From NCBI GenBank assembly GCA_013001285.1, contig JABDMU010000035.1, positions 1 to 64,000 of the forward strand: a stretch of 64,000 bases of DNA, given 5' to 3'. The notes under the pieces were generated by a model that was not told the origin of the DNA, made no database searches, and saw only the letters and a program-made list of their open reading frames with translations. The number at the start of each line of letters is the position of its first letter. Position 1 is the stretch's first letter. Position numbers and translations under genes: made by a program. Below are positions 18,279-26,566 of the stretch, in pieces. Source of the stretch: Flavobacteriaceae bacterium (GTDB lineage Bacteria; Bacteroidota; Bacteroidia; Flavobacteriales; Flavobacteriaceae).

Positions 18279-20825
18279 TTAGCGTGCTCTTGGCACTGCA
18301 ATTTGATTTCCTAAAAATAAGGCATTTAAAAATAAACGATTGGTGCCATACCATGCACCTCTAAAATTGGGATTATCAGCAAACAATATCACGCGTCCGC
18401 GTCCTAATGGACTTACAATAATTGATGCAGAAGGCTTCAGATAAATATTAAGATTATCTGGTGAAATATAGCCATCGATATGCGGATCTTCGGTATATTT
18501 TGCCACTGTTGAATATTCATTTTTGCTGGGTGAAATAAATACATTGTTGTTCTTATAAACAGGCACTTTAGACGAACGATATCCAAATCCCAGAGGATGC
18601 GTAATGTCTAAATCGACTTCAAATATAGCACCTCCTAAACGTTCCCTTCCAATATGTTCTGATGCTTCAACATAAGGCAGACGATCTACTGATTTTGCTT
18701 TGGTACTGTCCTTTTCCTTTGGTTTTTTGGTGAGTTCTTCCTTAACTAATTTCTTGTCGATTGCCCATTTAGAAGCTCTTGCTATTGTGATAAGGGTATT
18801 TCCTTTTGAAGTCCAATCGGTTATTTTTTTACGTTGAAGAGAATCTAATTGGTTATAGCTACCTGAGACCATGACCAAAGTATTGTATTTCTCTAAGGAG
18901 GCATTTCCAAAACTACGCATTTGAATTTTTGTCAATGGCATATGAATTCGTGTATCTAAAAGATGCCAAACCTCGCCAGCTTCGTATGAACTTACGCCAT
19001 CACCAATTAACATCGCTGTTTTGGGTTTTTTGACCGATCTGAAATTGTTGCTCCCCAAATCAATTCCAGAAAGGCTAAAGCCTGTTTCCGTTGAGAATAT
19101 AGGAACGTTGTATTTTTCCTGGGCGGCTTTCACTATTTCAAAAACCTTATCACTTGATAGCTTCTGCTTACTAACAGGAATCATAATGCTTCCAAAATTA
19201 AAATTGCGTTCTTCACCCTTCGTTTTAATCTTAAAAGGCTTGAAAGCGGAAGAGACCTTGATCCCTTTTGATTGCATATAATAAAGTGCAGCTGGAGCAT
19301 AATAATCGTCCCAATCTAAAATATAGGCGTAATCAGATCTAACAACTGGCAACACTTCAAAATTATTTGATTCGGTTGTTAATTCTGTTCCCAGATTGGC
19401 TGACTTAAGTCCGCGATATTTTAAGTTATAAAAATTAGCAACGCTCCAGGCGGAAGCATCGTAAAATACGCTGTCGCTGTATTTACTATAGGTTTCAAAC
19501 ATGGTTTGCACCATGCGATGTTGAGGTTGTTTCAGCGGAACAACATATTTCTCATTGTTCTTGTACACTTTTATCTTGTGTTTCAGAAGAAAATCGACGA
19601 AGGCTTTATTACGATTTTTATCATAGGCATCTCCAAATTCATAAGCAGCAAATCCAGTTGGCGCTTTTTTTGAAACAGCAGTTTTAAAAAAGTCTTGCTG
19701 GTATTTTCGAAGCGTGCCTTTATTTTCAACGGCAGCTTTTATGGTTGCAATGCTTGAGGTGTACTGATTTCTGATCGTAAACGCGAAGGAAATGGTCCCA
19801 AAATCGGTGTCTTGTAAATGTCCTCTTGAACTGGCCTGCTCAAATAATAAGGCCAGAGCACCTTGAAGATCAGGGTAGGAGGAGCCATATCCTGGATAGG
19901 TACCATCAAAAGATTCTTTGGTATAATAAAATGATCCAATATTATCTAAGGCATCTGAATAGTAAGGCGCAAATAGATCATTGAGATCTTCATAATTTTC
20001 TTTTGGCATGATAGGATCCAAAGACCCGATAGGTTTCATAGGCTCGAAAAAATAATTGCTGTTGGTTCCCATTTCATGGAAATCGGTTACAACATTTGGA
20101 TACCATTGATGATACCAGTCGAGTTTTCCTTGACTTTCGGGATGTACAGCAAGCAACCAATCTCTATTGAGATCAAACCAATAGTGATTTGTACGTCCGC
20201 GTGGCCAAGCTTCATTATGTTCGGCATCTGATCCATCAGAAACCAGTTGATTCGCTTTAAACTGATTTGCCCATTGGGTATGTCTATCCCTTCCATCTGG
20301 ATTAATGGTTGGATCAATAAAAATGATGGCATTATTTAAATAATTCATAACCTCGGGACTTGAAGATGCCACTAAGGTGTAAGCCGTTAATAAAGCCGCT
20401 TCAGATGAAGAAGGCTCATTACCATGAACGTTATATCCCAATTGTACAAAAATGGGTAAGGCGTCATAATTTGACGGAGTTTTATTCGGGTCAACATATT
20501 CTAAGTGTTGCTGTTTTATAGCCTCCAAATTTTTTAGATGCTCCGGTGTAGAAACGGTGAGCATGACCAACTTGCGCTTTTCATGTGTATGACCATAAAT
20601 TTCAATGGAAGCTCTATCTGAAAGCTCAGCCAGTTTGGTGAGATAAGCAACGATCATATCATGCCGTGTATGCTGTTCTCCAATGGGATATCCTAAAAAT
20701 TGTTCAGGCGAAGGAATATCAGGATTGAAAGGTGCTTTGTTCTTAAAAAAATAATCTTGAGCAAACGTTGGGCTTGCTAATAGTACAGTAATTCCAACTG
20801 CAATTAGGTATTGTGCAATTCTCAT
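18279..20825 (-). CDS. Secreted M14-family zinc carboxypeptidase
   Basis: 848 residues starting at MRIAQYLIAV. A longer in-frame start 39 bp upstream would bury the signal peptide, so the shorter start is preferred (signal about 1-22, SPTFAQ). The M14 zinc ligands are clear: LGYNVHGNEPSSSEAAL (His134, Glu137) and VTDFHEMGTNSNYFFEP (His250). FIDPTINPDGRDRH (about 169-182) and FDLNRDW (217-223) supply substrate-binding Asn/Arg, and the catalytic Glu is probably in ALLFEQASSRG. About 450 residues follow that resemble a GATase-like or accessory beta domain rather than peptidase. It removes C-terminal residues or acts on modified peptides; first gene of a two-gene operon. Confidence 0.88.
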   Translation of the reverse strand: MRIAQYLIAVGITVLLASPTFAQDYFFKNKAPFNPDIPSPEQFLGYPIGEQHTRHDMIVAYLTKLAELSDRASIEIYGHTHEKRKLVMLTVSTPEHLKNLEAIKQQHLEYVDPNKTPSNYDALPIFVQLGYNVHGNEPSSSEAALLTAYTLVASSSPEVMNYLNNAIIFIDPTINPDGRDRHTQWANQFKANQLVSDGSDAEHNEAWPRGRTNHYWFDLNRDWLLAVHPESQGKLDWYHQWYPNVVTDFHEMGTNSNYFFEPMKPIGSLDPIMPKENYEDLNDLFAPYYSDALDNIGSFYYTKESFDGTYPGYGSSYPDLQGALALLFEQASSRGHLQDTDFGTISFAFTIRNQYTSSIATIKAAVENKGTLRKYQQDFFKTAVSKKAPTGFAAYEFGDAYDKNRNKAFVDFLLKHKIKVYKNNEKYVVPLKQPQHRMVQTMFETYSKYSDSVFYDASAWSVANFYNLKYRGLKSANLGTELTTESNNFEVLPVVRSDYAYILDWDDYYAPAALYYMQSKGIKVSSAFKPFKIKTKGEERNFNFGSIMIPVSKQKLSSDKVFEIVKAAQEKYNVPIFSTETGFSLSGIDLGSNNFRSVKKPKTAMLIGDGVSSYEAGEVWHLLDTRIHMPLTKIQMRSFGNASLEKYNTLVMVSGSYNQLDSLQRKKITDWTSKGNTLITIARASKWAIDKKLVKEELTKKPKEKDSTKAKSVDRLPYVEASEHIGRERLGGAIFEVDLDITHPLGFGYRSSKVPVYKNNNVFISPSKNEYSTVAKYTEDPHIDGYISPDNLNIYLKPSASIIVSPLGRGRVILFADNPNFRGAWYGTNRLFLNALFLGNQIAVPRAR

Positions 20826-21072
20826 TTGGTTAGTGTTGGTCGTTAATAGCTTAAAAATAAACATTATTCATTAGTCTATTGATAATTGCCCAAGATTTAA
20901 CATTTTGAGATAAAAACTATTAGAATTGGTCAATTTGATCAAAGAATTTTGAAACTATTATTCAAGAGGGTATCTATTGGATAAAAAAGAAATTTAAACA
21001 AGTAACATGGTTTAATTAGCGTCCTTTTTAATTGCATTTAAATATTTAAAAGCTATAATTAAAGCCAATAAT

Positions 21073-21819
21073 TTATTCTGCAATTACCAAATGTGGAACA
21101 TTCTCAAGTTTCCAATCAATAACAAGTCCGCCAGCCAAAGATTGAGCAATTTCTTTCCCATATAAATATTCACATAAATATAGCGCAGCTTCAAAACTTT
21201 TAGCACCGCCTGCCGATGTAATGTATTTACCATCATGAACAAATAAGACGTCCTTTCTAATGTCTAAATCGGGAAACATGGCTCTCATTTTATCAATATC
21301 GGAAGGGAAGGTTGTTGACACCTTGCCTGCTAAAATCCCTGCTTTCGCCAATACAAATGCACCATCACAGTGCGACGTTATATACATGGCATTTTGGTCG
21401 ACTTCCTTCACAAAATTGATCATCTCTTCATTTTCAAGATCGGTATCCAGATGATGTTCGGCACTTGGCACCACGAGAATATCGATATTTGGCAGATCAT
21501 CTGCTAAATAATTAAAGTCGGGAAGAATTCTTAAGCCTTCAAATGAAGTGATGGCTTCGTTGGTATTAGCCACTGTAAAAACGTTCATTGCCTTGATGCC
21601 TTTTCTGAAAACTGTATGTTGAAAAATATCATAAGGAGCTGTTAGTTCAGTATTATAAACTCCATCCATGATCAAAAAGGCGACATTATATCGGTTGGGA
21701 TCCAAATCAGGGAATGTCTTTTCAATAAATGTGTTTTCAGGCAGAGAATCTTCTTTTTTTTCTGAATTAGCACATCCAAAAATTAAGCAAAGGGTATATA
21801 ATAAAATTAGGTTTTTCAT
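21073..21819 (-). CDS. DJ-1/PfpI-family lipoprotein
   Basis: 248 residues from MKNLILLYTL; a longer frame would overlap the preceding gene. Lipobox IFGC (Cys16) anchors it to the envelope, unusual for this normally cytosolic superfamily. The DJ-1/PfpI core contains FLIMDGVYNTELTAPYDIF (about 48-66) and the nucleophile elbow SHCDGAFVLAKAG (149-161, Cys151). ITSAGGAKSFEAALYL supplies the region following the usual His. The overall type is that of AraC-like-associated PfpI domains (isonitrile hydratase-like). Third gene of the MFS-VOC-PfpI operon. Substrate unknown. Confidence 0.85.
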   Translation of the reverse strand: MKNLILLYTLCLIFGCANSEKKEDSLPENTFIEKTFPDLDPNRYNVAFLIMDGVYNTELTAPYDIFQHTVFRKGIKAMNVFTVANTNEAITSFEGLRILPDFNYLADDLPNIDILVVPSAEHHLDTDLENEEMINFVKEVDQNAMYITSHCDGAFVLAKAGILAGKVSTTFPSDIDKMRAMFPDLDIRKDVLFVHDGKYITSAGGAKSFEAALYLCEYLYGKEIAQSLAGGLVIDWKLENVPHLVIAE

Positions 21820-21821
21820 AA

Positions 21822-22199
21822 TTAGTTGATTCGCCAAGGCGGATTTTTACGATGTTCTCCAGCGTGATATAAAATGATGCGATTTCCATCAGGATCATTT
21901 AGATGGGCCTCACGCCAGAGCCAGGTTTTAGTTTCCGGGTCTTCTGTAAAGTTAATGCCTTTTTGTTTAAGTTCAATTACCCAGTTGTCAAGATCTTCGT
22001 TTTCAAAATAAATAACAACACCTTCCCCTTCAGGTAGGTTGTCAACCTTGTGAATAGACAAGGTTGAATCACCATCAGGGCATTCAAATCTAACATATCT
22101 TGGTAACGCCTCAACTATTAAATGAAGGCCAAGTGCCTTGTAAAAAGCAACAGAAGGTCCGAGATCTTTAGATGGCAATGTTATTTGATTTAAGTTCAT
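21822..22199 (-). CDS. VOC-family (glyoxalase-fold) protein
   Basis: 125 residues with the two beta-alpha-beta-beta-beta units of the vicinal-oxygen-chelate fold: MNLNQITLPSKDLGPSVAFY at the start, EALPRYVRFECPDGDSTLSI, then WLWREAHLNDPDGNRIILYH with the usual DPDGN turn and a C-terminal metal or substrate region. Members include glyoxalase I, fosfomycin and bleomycin resistance proteins and dioxygenases, so the reaction cannot be assigned. It lies 12 bp after the MFS gene and 2 bp before the PfpI lipoprotein gene. A resistance or detoxification operon would fit but is inference. Confidence 0.88.
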   Translation of the reverse strand: MNLNQITLPSKDLGPSVAFYKALGLHLIVEALPRYVRFECPDGDSTLSIHKVDNLPEGEGVVIYFENEDLDNWVIELKQKGINFTEDPETKTWLWREAHLNDPDGNRIILYHAGEHRKNPPWRIN

Positions 22200-22211
22200 G
22201 ATTTTTTGTTT

Positions 22212-23432
22212 TTAAGTCTTAAGTAAAATCCGTTTTAAAATAAAAAGCAATCCAATACAAAATAAACTAATTATGGTGATTACAAACCATGTATTTTCAA
22301 ATCCAATGCGATCTACCATTTGCATTCCGGCATTATGTCCGAATATGTGTGCTATTGAAAAAGCAATGGTATAGAGTGCCATATATTCGCCTTGATTTCC
22401 TTTTTTCGCCCGAGTCATGGCAAAGGCATTAGAAAATGGAAAAACAATCATTTCTCCAACGGTCATTAATAAGATGCCCACAATTAGGATACCTACCCAC
22501 GACGTACTATTGAGCACTAAAAAACTAGCACCTGTTAAAACGGCACCTAGCAACATGAGCCCAGCTATTGAAAAACGGCTTTTTTCTAACCATTTTATCA
22601 AGGGCATTTCAAGAATGAAAATGAGGAGTCCATTCAATCCTAGTAGCAATCCGATTTCAAATTCGGTTAAGCTATGAACGTCTTTGTAATACAGGGGCAT
22701 GGTAGAGAAATACTGCAAAAAGATGATTCCAAAAAGCGTCATTGAAGCTAGGAATATCCAGAATGCTCTATCCTTATAAGCCGATACAGGATTCTCAACT
22801 TTGATCTCGTCAAGTGTTTTTGCTTTTTTAGGATTTAAGACTTGAATTAATACTAAAGTTGCAATAATGCATGTAATGCCGTCAACCCAAAATAATCCAG
22901 CATAACTTAAGGTGGTAATGATCAATCCTCCAACGGCAGGACCAGCTGAAAATCCAAGATTGATCGCAAGTCGAATCAAAGTAATAGATCGTGTCTTATT
23001 TTCGGGTTTGCTATAGGCGCTTAAAGCCACATACATTGCAGGTCTAAACGAATCTGCTACAAGCATTACCACAAATATTCCTAAACACATTAAAGCAAAC
23101 GTCTGAAGATATTGCAAGCCAATAAATAGAATGCCAGTAAGGAACAAACTAATGACCATAACTTTGTAGTAGCCAATTTTATCTGTAAGTTTTCCACCCA
23201 GCCACGAGCCACAAACCGATCCTAATCCAAAGGCAGTCATTATCCAACCAACATCATTTAGGTTAAAATTTAAATCTTTTGTCAAATAAAGGGACAAAAA
23301 TGGAATCACCATAGTACCAGCTCGATTTATAAATGTAATGAGAGATAGCCACCAAACCTCTTTAGACAAACCCTTAAACGCACCTAAATAAGGAGCGATT
23401 ATATGATTCTGTATGAATTTAAATGCAGTCAT
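22212..23432 (-). CDS. MFS transporter (drug-exporter-like)
   Basis: 406 residues, about 12 membrane helices. The loop 2-3 signature is present as GSWLGGKLTDKIGYYKVMVI (about 76-95). NRAGTMVIPFLSLYL near the N-terminus and the later LLGLNGLLIFILEMPLIKWLEK match the MFS type annotated as MDR family exporters (YfcJ/MdtH-like). First gene of a three-gene operon with the VOC and PfpI genes. A structured leader with an intrinsic terminator stands between its putative promoter and its start, so its expression may be attenuated. Substrate not predictable. Confidence 0.88.
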   Translation of the reverse strand: MTAFKFIQNHIIAPYLGAFKGLSKEVWWLSLITFINRAGTMVIPFLSLYLTKDLNFNLNDVGWIMTAFGLGSVCGSWLGGKLTDKIGYYKVMVISLFLTGILFIGLQYLQTFALMCLGIFVVMLVADSFRPAMYVALSAYSKPENKTRSITLIRLAINLGFSAGPAVGGLIITTLSYAGLFWVDGITCIIATLVLIQVLNPKKAKTLDEIKVENPVSAYKDRAFWIFLASMTLFGIIFLQYFSTMPLYYKDVHSLTEFEIGLLLGLNGLLIFILEMPLIKWLEKSRFSIAGLMLLGAVLTGASFLVLNSTSWVGILIVGILLMTVGEMIVFPFSNAFAMTRAKKGNQGEYMALYTIAFSIAHIFGHNAGMQMVDRIGFENTWFVITIISLFCIGLLFILKRILLKT

Positions 23433-23457
23433 TTTTTGGTAGGGTTCATATAAAAAT

Positions 23458-23487
23458 AAAAAGTCCGACGTTGGTGTCGGACTTTTT
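23458..23487. terminator. Strong bidirectional hairpin just before the MFS start codon
   Basis: AAAAAGTCCGAC (23458-23469) pairs perfectly with GTCGGACTTTTT (23476-23487) around a 6-nt loop. The tract on each side gives a T-run in both directions. It lies 26 bp upstream of the MFS start on the minus strand, with no gene ending there on either strand. It therefore looks like a leader terminator or the end of a small RNA rather than an ordinary gene terminator. Confidence 0.85.
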
Positions 23488-23611
23488 AAGATTGTAATAT
23501 TCTATTATCATATTAGCTCAATACATCATAGCGTCCAACAAGACCTCATTTTGGTCTTAGAGTGTTGATTTTTAATACCGACGTAATTGAACATGATTTT
23601 GTTATTTTGAT
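23458..23611 (-). ncRNA. Candidate leader RNA or small RNA upstream of the MFS operon
   Basis: About 150 nt between a minus-strand -7 box (23615-23622) and the strong terminator hairpin (23458-23487). Internal structure is visible: AAGACC (minus strand, complement of 23554-23559) pairs with GGTCTT (complement of 23541-23546), extended by CAAC/GTTG with a bulge. The loop of this hairpin begins a 7-codon frame, ATG AGG TCT TGT TGG ACG CTA TGA on the minus strand. It could be a transcription-attenuation leader for the exporter operon or an independent sRNA. No known Rfam family is recognised. Confidence 0.4.
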
Positions 23612-23614
23612 AAT

Positions 23615-23622
23615 CAAAGCTA
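23615..23622 (-). promoter_or_regulatory. -7 box for the MFS leader transcript
   Basis: CAAAGCTA on the plus strand reads TAGCTTTG on the minus strand, an exact TAnnTTTG. It is about 180 bp upstream of the MFS start, so the transcript would have a long leader containing the terminator hairpin. No -33 element is obvious. Confidence 0.45.
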
Positions 23623-23642
23623 ATTAAAAAATGCATAAGTTG

Positions 23643-23650
23643 TATTTTTG
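23643..23650 (+). promoter_or_regulatory. -7 promoter box of the DUF1684 lipoprotein gene
   Basis: TATTTTTG matches TAnnTTTG and ends 19 bp before the ATG at 23670. It is divergent from the minus-strand box at 23615-23622, about 20 bp away. Confidence 0.55.
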
Positions 23651-23669
23651 AGTTAAAGATTAAAAAAAA

Positions 23670-24275
23670 ATGCAAAAGTTAATAGGTATACTAATTTGTT
23701 TAATTCTTTCGTCCTGTGATGAAGGCAAAAAACCGCTTGAAGGTGCAACCGAATGGCAAAAAGAAATGAATGCCATGTTCAAAGATGCATCACGGTCACC
23801 GTTGTTGGCAAAAGACAGAAAAGAATTTAGTGGATTAGATTTTTTCAGCTATGATCAAAAATTCAAAGTAAATGCTAAATTACAACGTACTCCAGATACA
23901 GAATTCTTTAAAATGAAAACAAACACTGATGATGTTTCGGAAGAACGTGTTTATGGGATTTTAAGTTTTGAAATGGGTGGATTAAAACACAAACTCAATG
24001 TATATCAAGGTAAGGAGAACTTACAAACAGAAGGTCTAGAAGATCATTTATTCCTTCCTTTTTTAGATTTAACTAATGGCGGTAAAACCTATGGTGGTGG
24101 ACGCTATATCGATCTTAAGATACCTAAAGGTGATCATATTGAAATTGATTTCAACACAGCCTATAATCCTTATTGCGCTTATAATGAGCGGTATTCTTGC
24201 CCTATTGTTCCGCGTGAAAATTTTTTAAATATTAAAGTTGAAGCTGGGTTAAAAGCATTTAAATCTGAAAAGTAA
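23670..24275 (+). CDS. DUF1684-family lipoprotein
   Basis: 201 residues; lipobox LSSC (Cys16). The DUF1684 signature is clear: FFSYDQKFKVNAKL, then LFLPFLDLTNGGKTYGGGRYIDL (about 126-148, landmark only), IDFNTAYNPYCAYNERYSC and PRENFLNIKVEAGLKAF at the C-terminus. These blocks define an uncharacterised beta-rich family found in many bacteria, possibly an enzyme given the invariant Gly-rich and Asn-Pro-Cys segments. It is alone on the plus strand and convergent with crcB; no function is established. Confidence 0.9.
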   Translation: MQKLIGILICLILSSCDEGKKPLEGATEWQKEMNAMFKDASRSPLLAKDRKEFSGLDFFSYDQKFKVNAKLQRTPDTEFFKMKTNTDDVSEERVYGILSFEMGGLKHKLNVYQGKENLQTEGLEDHLFLPFLDLTNGGKTYGGGRYIDLKIPKGDHIEIDFNTAYNPYCAYNERYSCPIVPRENFLNIKVEAGLKAFKSEK

Positions 24276-24283
24276 ACACCTAA

Positions 24284-24655
24284 CTAAAGTTGTTTTATCA
24301 CAATATATCCAAACCACACAAATAATAAGCCTAAAAAAATACTTGAAGTTACGTAGGTGACGAAAAGGCTGGTTTGTCCAGATTTTAAAAAAGTAAGGCT
24401 TTCATGAGCAAAGGCTGAAAACGTTGTGAATCCGCCACAAAACCCAGCAACGACGAGTACTACTGTGTCATTTGATACTTTACTTTTATGCAGGATCCAA
24501 CCAAAAACTAAACCAATAATGAGGCTGCCAATGAGGTTTACAGTAAATGTGCCCCAAGGGAAAGAGACTGAATTTGGGTTCATCTGTTTACCAATAAAAT
24601 ACCTTAAGGCGCTGCCACAACCACCACCTACAAATACCAACAAAAGTTCTTTCAT
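24284..24655 (-). CDS. crcB: Fluoride channel CrcB/FluC
   Basis: 123 residues, four membrane helices. Family signatures are GGGCGSALRYFIG (9-21), FPWGTFTVNLIGSLIIG (32-48; Asn of the pore) and GFCGGFTTFSAFAHES (72-87; the TTFS phenylalanine-box region). Two copies form an antiparallel dimer that lets fluoride leave the cytoplasm. A single gene rather than a tandem pair implies a homodimer. The start codon follows directly after the stop of the SRPBCC gene, so it is the second gene of that operon. No fluoride riboswitch is visible ahead of it. Confidence 0.94.
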   Translation of the reverse strand: MKELLLVFVGGGCGSALRYFIGKQMNPNSVSFPWGTFTVNLIGSLIIGLVFGWILHKSKVSNDTVVLVVAGFCGGFTTFSAFAHESLTFLKSGQTSLFVTYVTSSIFLGLLFVWFGYIVIKQL

Positions 24656-25678
24656 TTATTCTTTAAGTGGAATATAAATTTCAGTGATCCAATCTGATGG
24701 GTTTGGAAAATTTCCAGGATCATTTGTGTAAATCTCAAATGGCTTTTGATCAGAAACCTCTAAATTATTAGTTTCAATATGCGTCATTAGCTCATTCCAT
24801 GCCATGGGTAAATAGTTGTAATTACCATGGAAAGTTCCTTTTAGTGTTTTCATTTTCGGCATGTAGCCACAAATAATATCACTGTCTTTAGGTGGGTCAA
24901 TTTTTTCTTTTACCGGAAGACCATTACTCATGATAACGGTATCGGACTCATTGTTCATTTCGTGATAAACTGTTAAAGGCATGCCTGCCATAGCAATGTT
25001 ATTTTGCATGAGATAGCTCATTAAACCGCCATAATTTTCACCCATTTTTTGGCTGATATTACTAGAATTCGCATTGGTTGTTTTATACAGATAAAAGCCA
25101 CCACCATATTCTTTTATGCCTTCAATTTTAACACCATGTTCATTAACACTGGCGACAACAACACTATCTAATTTTTCCAATCCACGTTCAAAATCAGGAC
25201 CGATCATATTATCAAATCCACCGCTTATGACGGAGAACATTTTAAATACAAAAGGGATATTTTTGCTTTTCATTTCCCAAGTTACATGGGTCTGTCCTGT
25301 TTCATTAGGTTCAAAAGACCATTCAACATTTGAAGGTTCATATTCACCAAATTGCATTTCTTGAGAAATTGAAGCGTTTTCTTCAGTTGCAATGGTTTTT
25401 ATGTTCCCTGGACCATCGTCGTCTTCCCAAGCGAAGGATCCACCAACACCACGTGTTTGTTCAGGATAACTAAGTCTAGTATTCGGGTTCTTTTCAAGCC
25501 AAGCTGACCATGCTTCCCATTTTTTATAATCAATGACATTATCATATATAACTGCGGCGGGAGCATCCATGGTACGTGATCTTGAAACTGTAAATTCGTT
25601 TGGCTGAACTGCAACATAAATAGCACCACCAATTATAAGTATGAGAAGAATAAAAATAAGGTATTTCAATACTTTCAT
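24656..25678 (-). CDS. Membrane-anchored SRPBCC plus GyrI-like effector-binding protein
   Basis: 340 residues: one N-terminal membrane helix (about 5-23), then a START/SRPBCC ligand-binding domain (about 30-178; FTVSRSRTMDAPAAVIYDNV, WEAWSAWLEKN), then a GyrI-like domain (about 185-340; NYGGLMSYLMQ, YHEMNNESDTVIMSNGLPV, AWNELMTHIE). Both domains bind small molecules, with no catalytic or DNA-binding part. It may be a membrane-bound sensor or sequestering protein. It has its own -7 box and shares a transcript with crcB; the functional link between them is unclear. Confidence 0.85.
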   Translation of the reverse strand: MKVLKYLIFILLILIIGGAIYVAVQPNEFTVSRSRTMDAPAAVIYDNVIDYKKWEAWSAWLEKNPNTRLSYPEQTRGVGGSFAWEDDDGPGNIKTIATEENASISQEMQFGEYEPSNVEWSFEPNETGQTHVTWEMKSKNIPFVFKMFSVISGGFDNMIGPDFERGLEKLDSVVVASVNEHGVKIEGIKEYGGGFYLYKTTNANSSNISQKMGENYGGLMSYLMQNNIAMAGMPLTVYHEMNNESDTVIMSNGLPVKEKIDPPKDSDIICGYMPKMKTLKGTFHGNYNYLPMAWNELMTHIETNNLEVSDQKPFEIYTNDPGNFPNPSDWITEIYIPLKE

Positions 25679-25703
25679 AGAAATTAGTTTAAGGTGTCTT
25701 GTA

Positions 25704-25711
25704 CAAAGATA
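25704..25711 (-). promoter_or_regulatory. -7 promoter box of the SRPBCC-crcB operon
   Basis: CAAAGATA on the plus strand is TATCTTTG on the minus strand, an exact TAnnTTTG. It lies 25 bp upstream of the start codon at 25678, giving a 5' UTR of about 22 nt. Confidence 0.55.
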
Positions 25712-25858
25712 AATATTATATGGTTACATAATGATGAATCAATGGGATGTTACCATATAAATATTCTGAAGAATGACTTTAAAATATGATGCTGGAGGAT
25801 AATTCTGTAGCTGATTATAAAAGTGGTCTTTTGCTTGAGAAGCAAAGTAGAAGCTTTA

Positions 25859-26044
25859 TTATCCGAGAAATTGTTTGATCAAGGCGATCATTATTATAAA
25901 TGAAATAAAGGCAATTAACACCCAGATACTGCCTTTATAAAAGCCTTTATGTACTTTTTTGTCTTTGTTGTAGGCAATAATTAATGCAGCGATAAATGCT
26001 ACTGCAAATAAAATCCCAAAAACAATTTGACCTTGACTAAACAT
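25859..26044 (-). CDS. Small two-helix membrane protein
   Basis: 61 residues: helix about 6-24, a basic loop NKDKKVHKGFYKGS (26-39), helix about 40-58. The positive loop predicts it is cytosolic, with both ends outside. Similar short proteins are common in Flavobacteriaceae, but I know no function. It is flanked by 180 bp of AT-rich DNA downstream, where a weak TTTGCTT/AAGCAAA hairpin (25830-25846) may end its transcript. Confidence 0.7.
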   Translation of the reverse strand: MFSQGQIVFGILFAVAFIAALIIAYNKDKKVHKGFYKGSIWVLIAFISFIIMIALIKQFLG

Positions 26045-26111
26045 ATTTGATTATTTTTAAACGCGATTTAGAACGTGACGAATTTATAAATAATTAATCA
26101 AATGAAATAGA

Positions 26112-26119
26112 TAAATTTG
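26112..26119 (+). promoter_or_regulatory. -7 promoter box of the MazG-like gene
   Basis: TAAATTTG matches TAnnTTTG and ends 29 bp before the ATG at 26149, giving a 5' UTR of about 26 nt. Confidence 0.4.
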
Positions 26120-26148
26120 ATTTGAGATTATTTTAATTAAAAATTGAT

Positions 26149-26535
26149 ATGAAGAATAAAATTGAAGCTGTAAAATTATTTCATGAGGCCTTTAAATTAG
26201 ATTTCCGAGAAAGCCCTAAGGCTGATTTAGGAGCAGAAAAAAATATGTTGCGATATAAGCTCATGCGTGAGGAAAATGAGGAATATTTAGATGCTGCTAA
26301 CGATAATGATCTCGTGGAAGTCGCAGATGCTTTAGGCGATATGCTGTACATTCTTTGTGGTACAATTATCGAGCACGGCCTCCAATATAAAATTGAAGAG
26401 GTCTTTAATGAGATCCAGCGTAGTAATATGAGTAAGTTGGGAAAAGATGGCGAACCAATTTATCGTGAAGACGGGAAAGTTTTAAAAGGCCCAAACTATT
26501 TTAAACCCAATATTCAAGACATATTAGAAAAATAA
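26149..26535 (+). CDS. MazG-like nucleoside triphosphate pyrophosphohydrolase
   Basis: 128 residues of the all-alpha NTP-pyrophosphatase superfamily. Magnesium ligands appear as EENEEYLDA (about 43-51) and EVADALGDMLYIL (about 58-70), the E-x-x-E/E-x-x-D pattern. RSNMSKLGKDGEPIYREDGK near the C-terminus is typical of the phage/flavobacterial HisE- or MazG-like subfamily with a Lys-rich substrate loop. It probably hydrolyses a (d)NTP to the monophosphate and pyrophosphate, as house-cleaning. No his genes are near, so a HisE role is unlikely. Shares a terminator with convergent ilvE. Confidence 0.85.
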   Translation: MKNKIEAVKLFHEAFKLDFRESPKADLGAEKNMLRYKLMREENEEYLDAANDNDLVEVADALGDMLYILCGTIIEHGLQYKIEEVFNEIQRSNMSKLGKDGEPIYREDGKVLKGPNYFKPNIQDILEK

Positions 26536-26537
26536 AA

Positions 26538-26561
26538 AATGGGAGGCAATTAGCTCCCATT
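26538..26561. terminator. Terminator shared by the MazG-like gene and ilvE
   Basis: AATGGGAG (26538-26545) pairs with CTCCCATT (26554-26561). A-rich sequence precedes it on the left, so on the minus strand a T-run follows the stem and ilvE is well served. On the plus strand the T-tract is weak. Confidence 0.65.
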
Positions 26562-26566
26562 GTGTA

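Noticed and set aside
23461-23600. A tRNA or fluoride/other known riboswitch before the MFS or crcB genes
   Set aside because: No cloverleaf or known aptamer pattern is seen; crcB starts directly after the stop of the previous gene and has no leader of its own.
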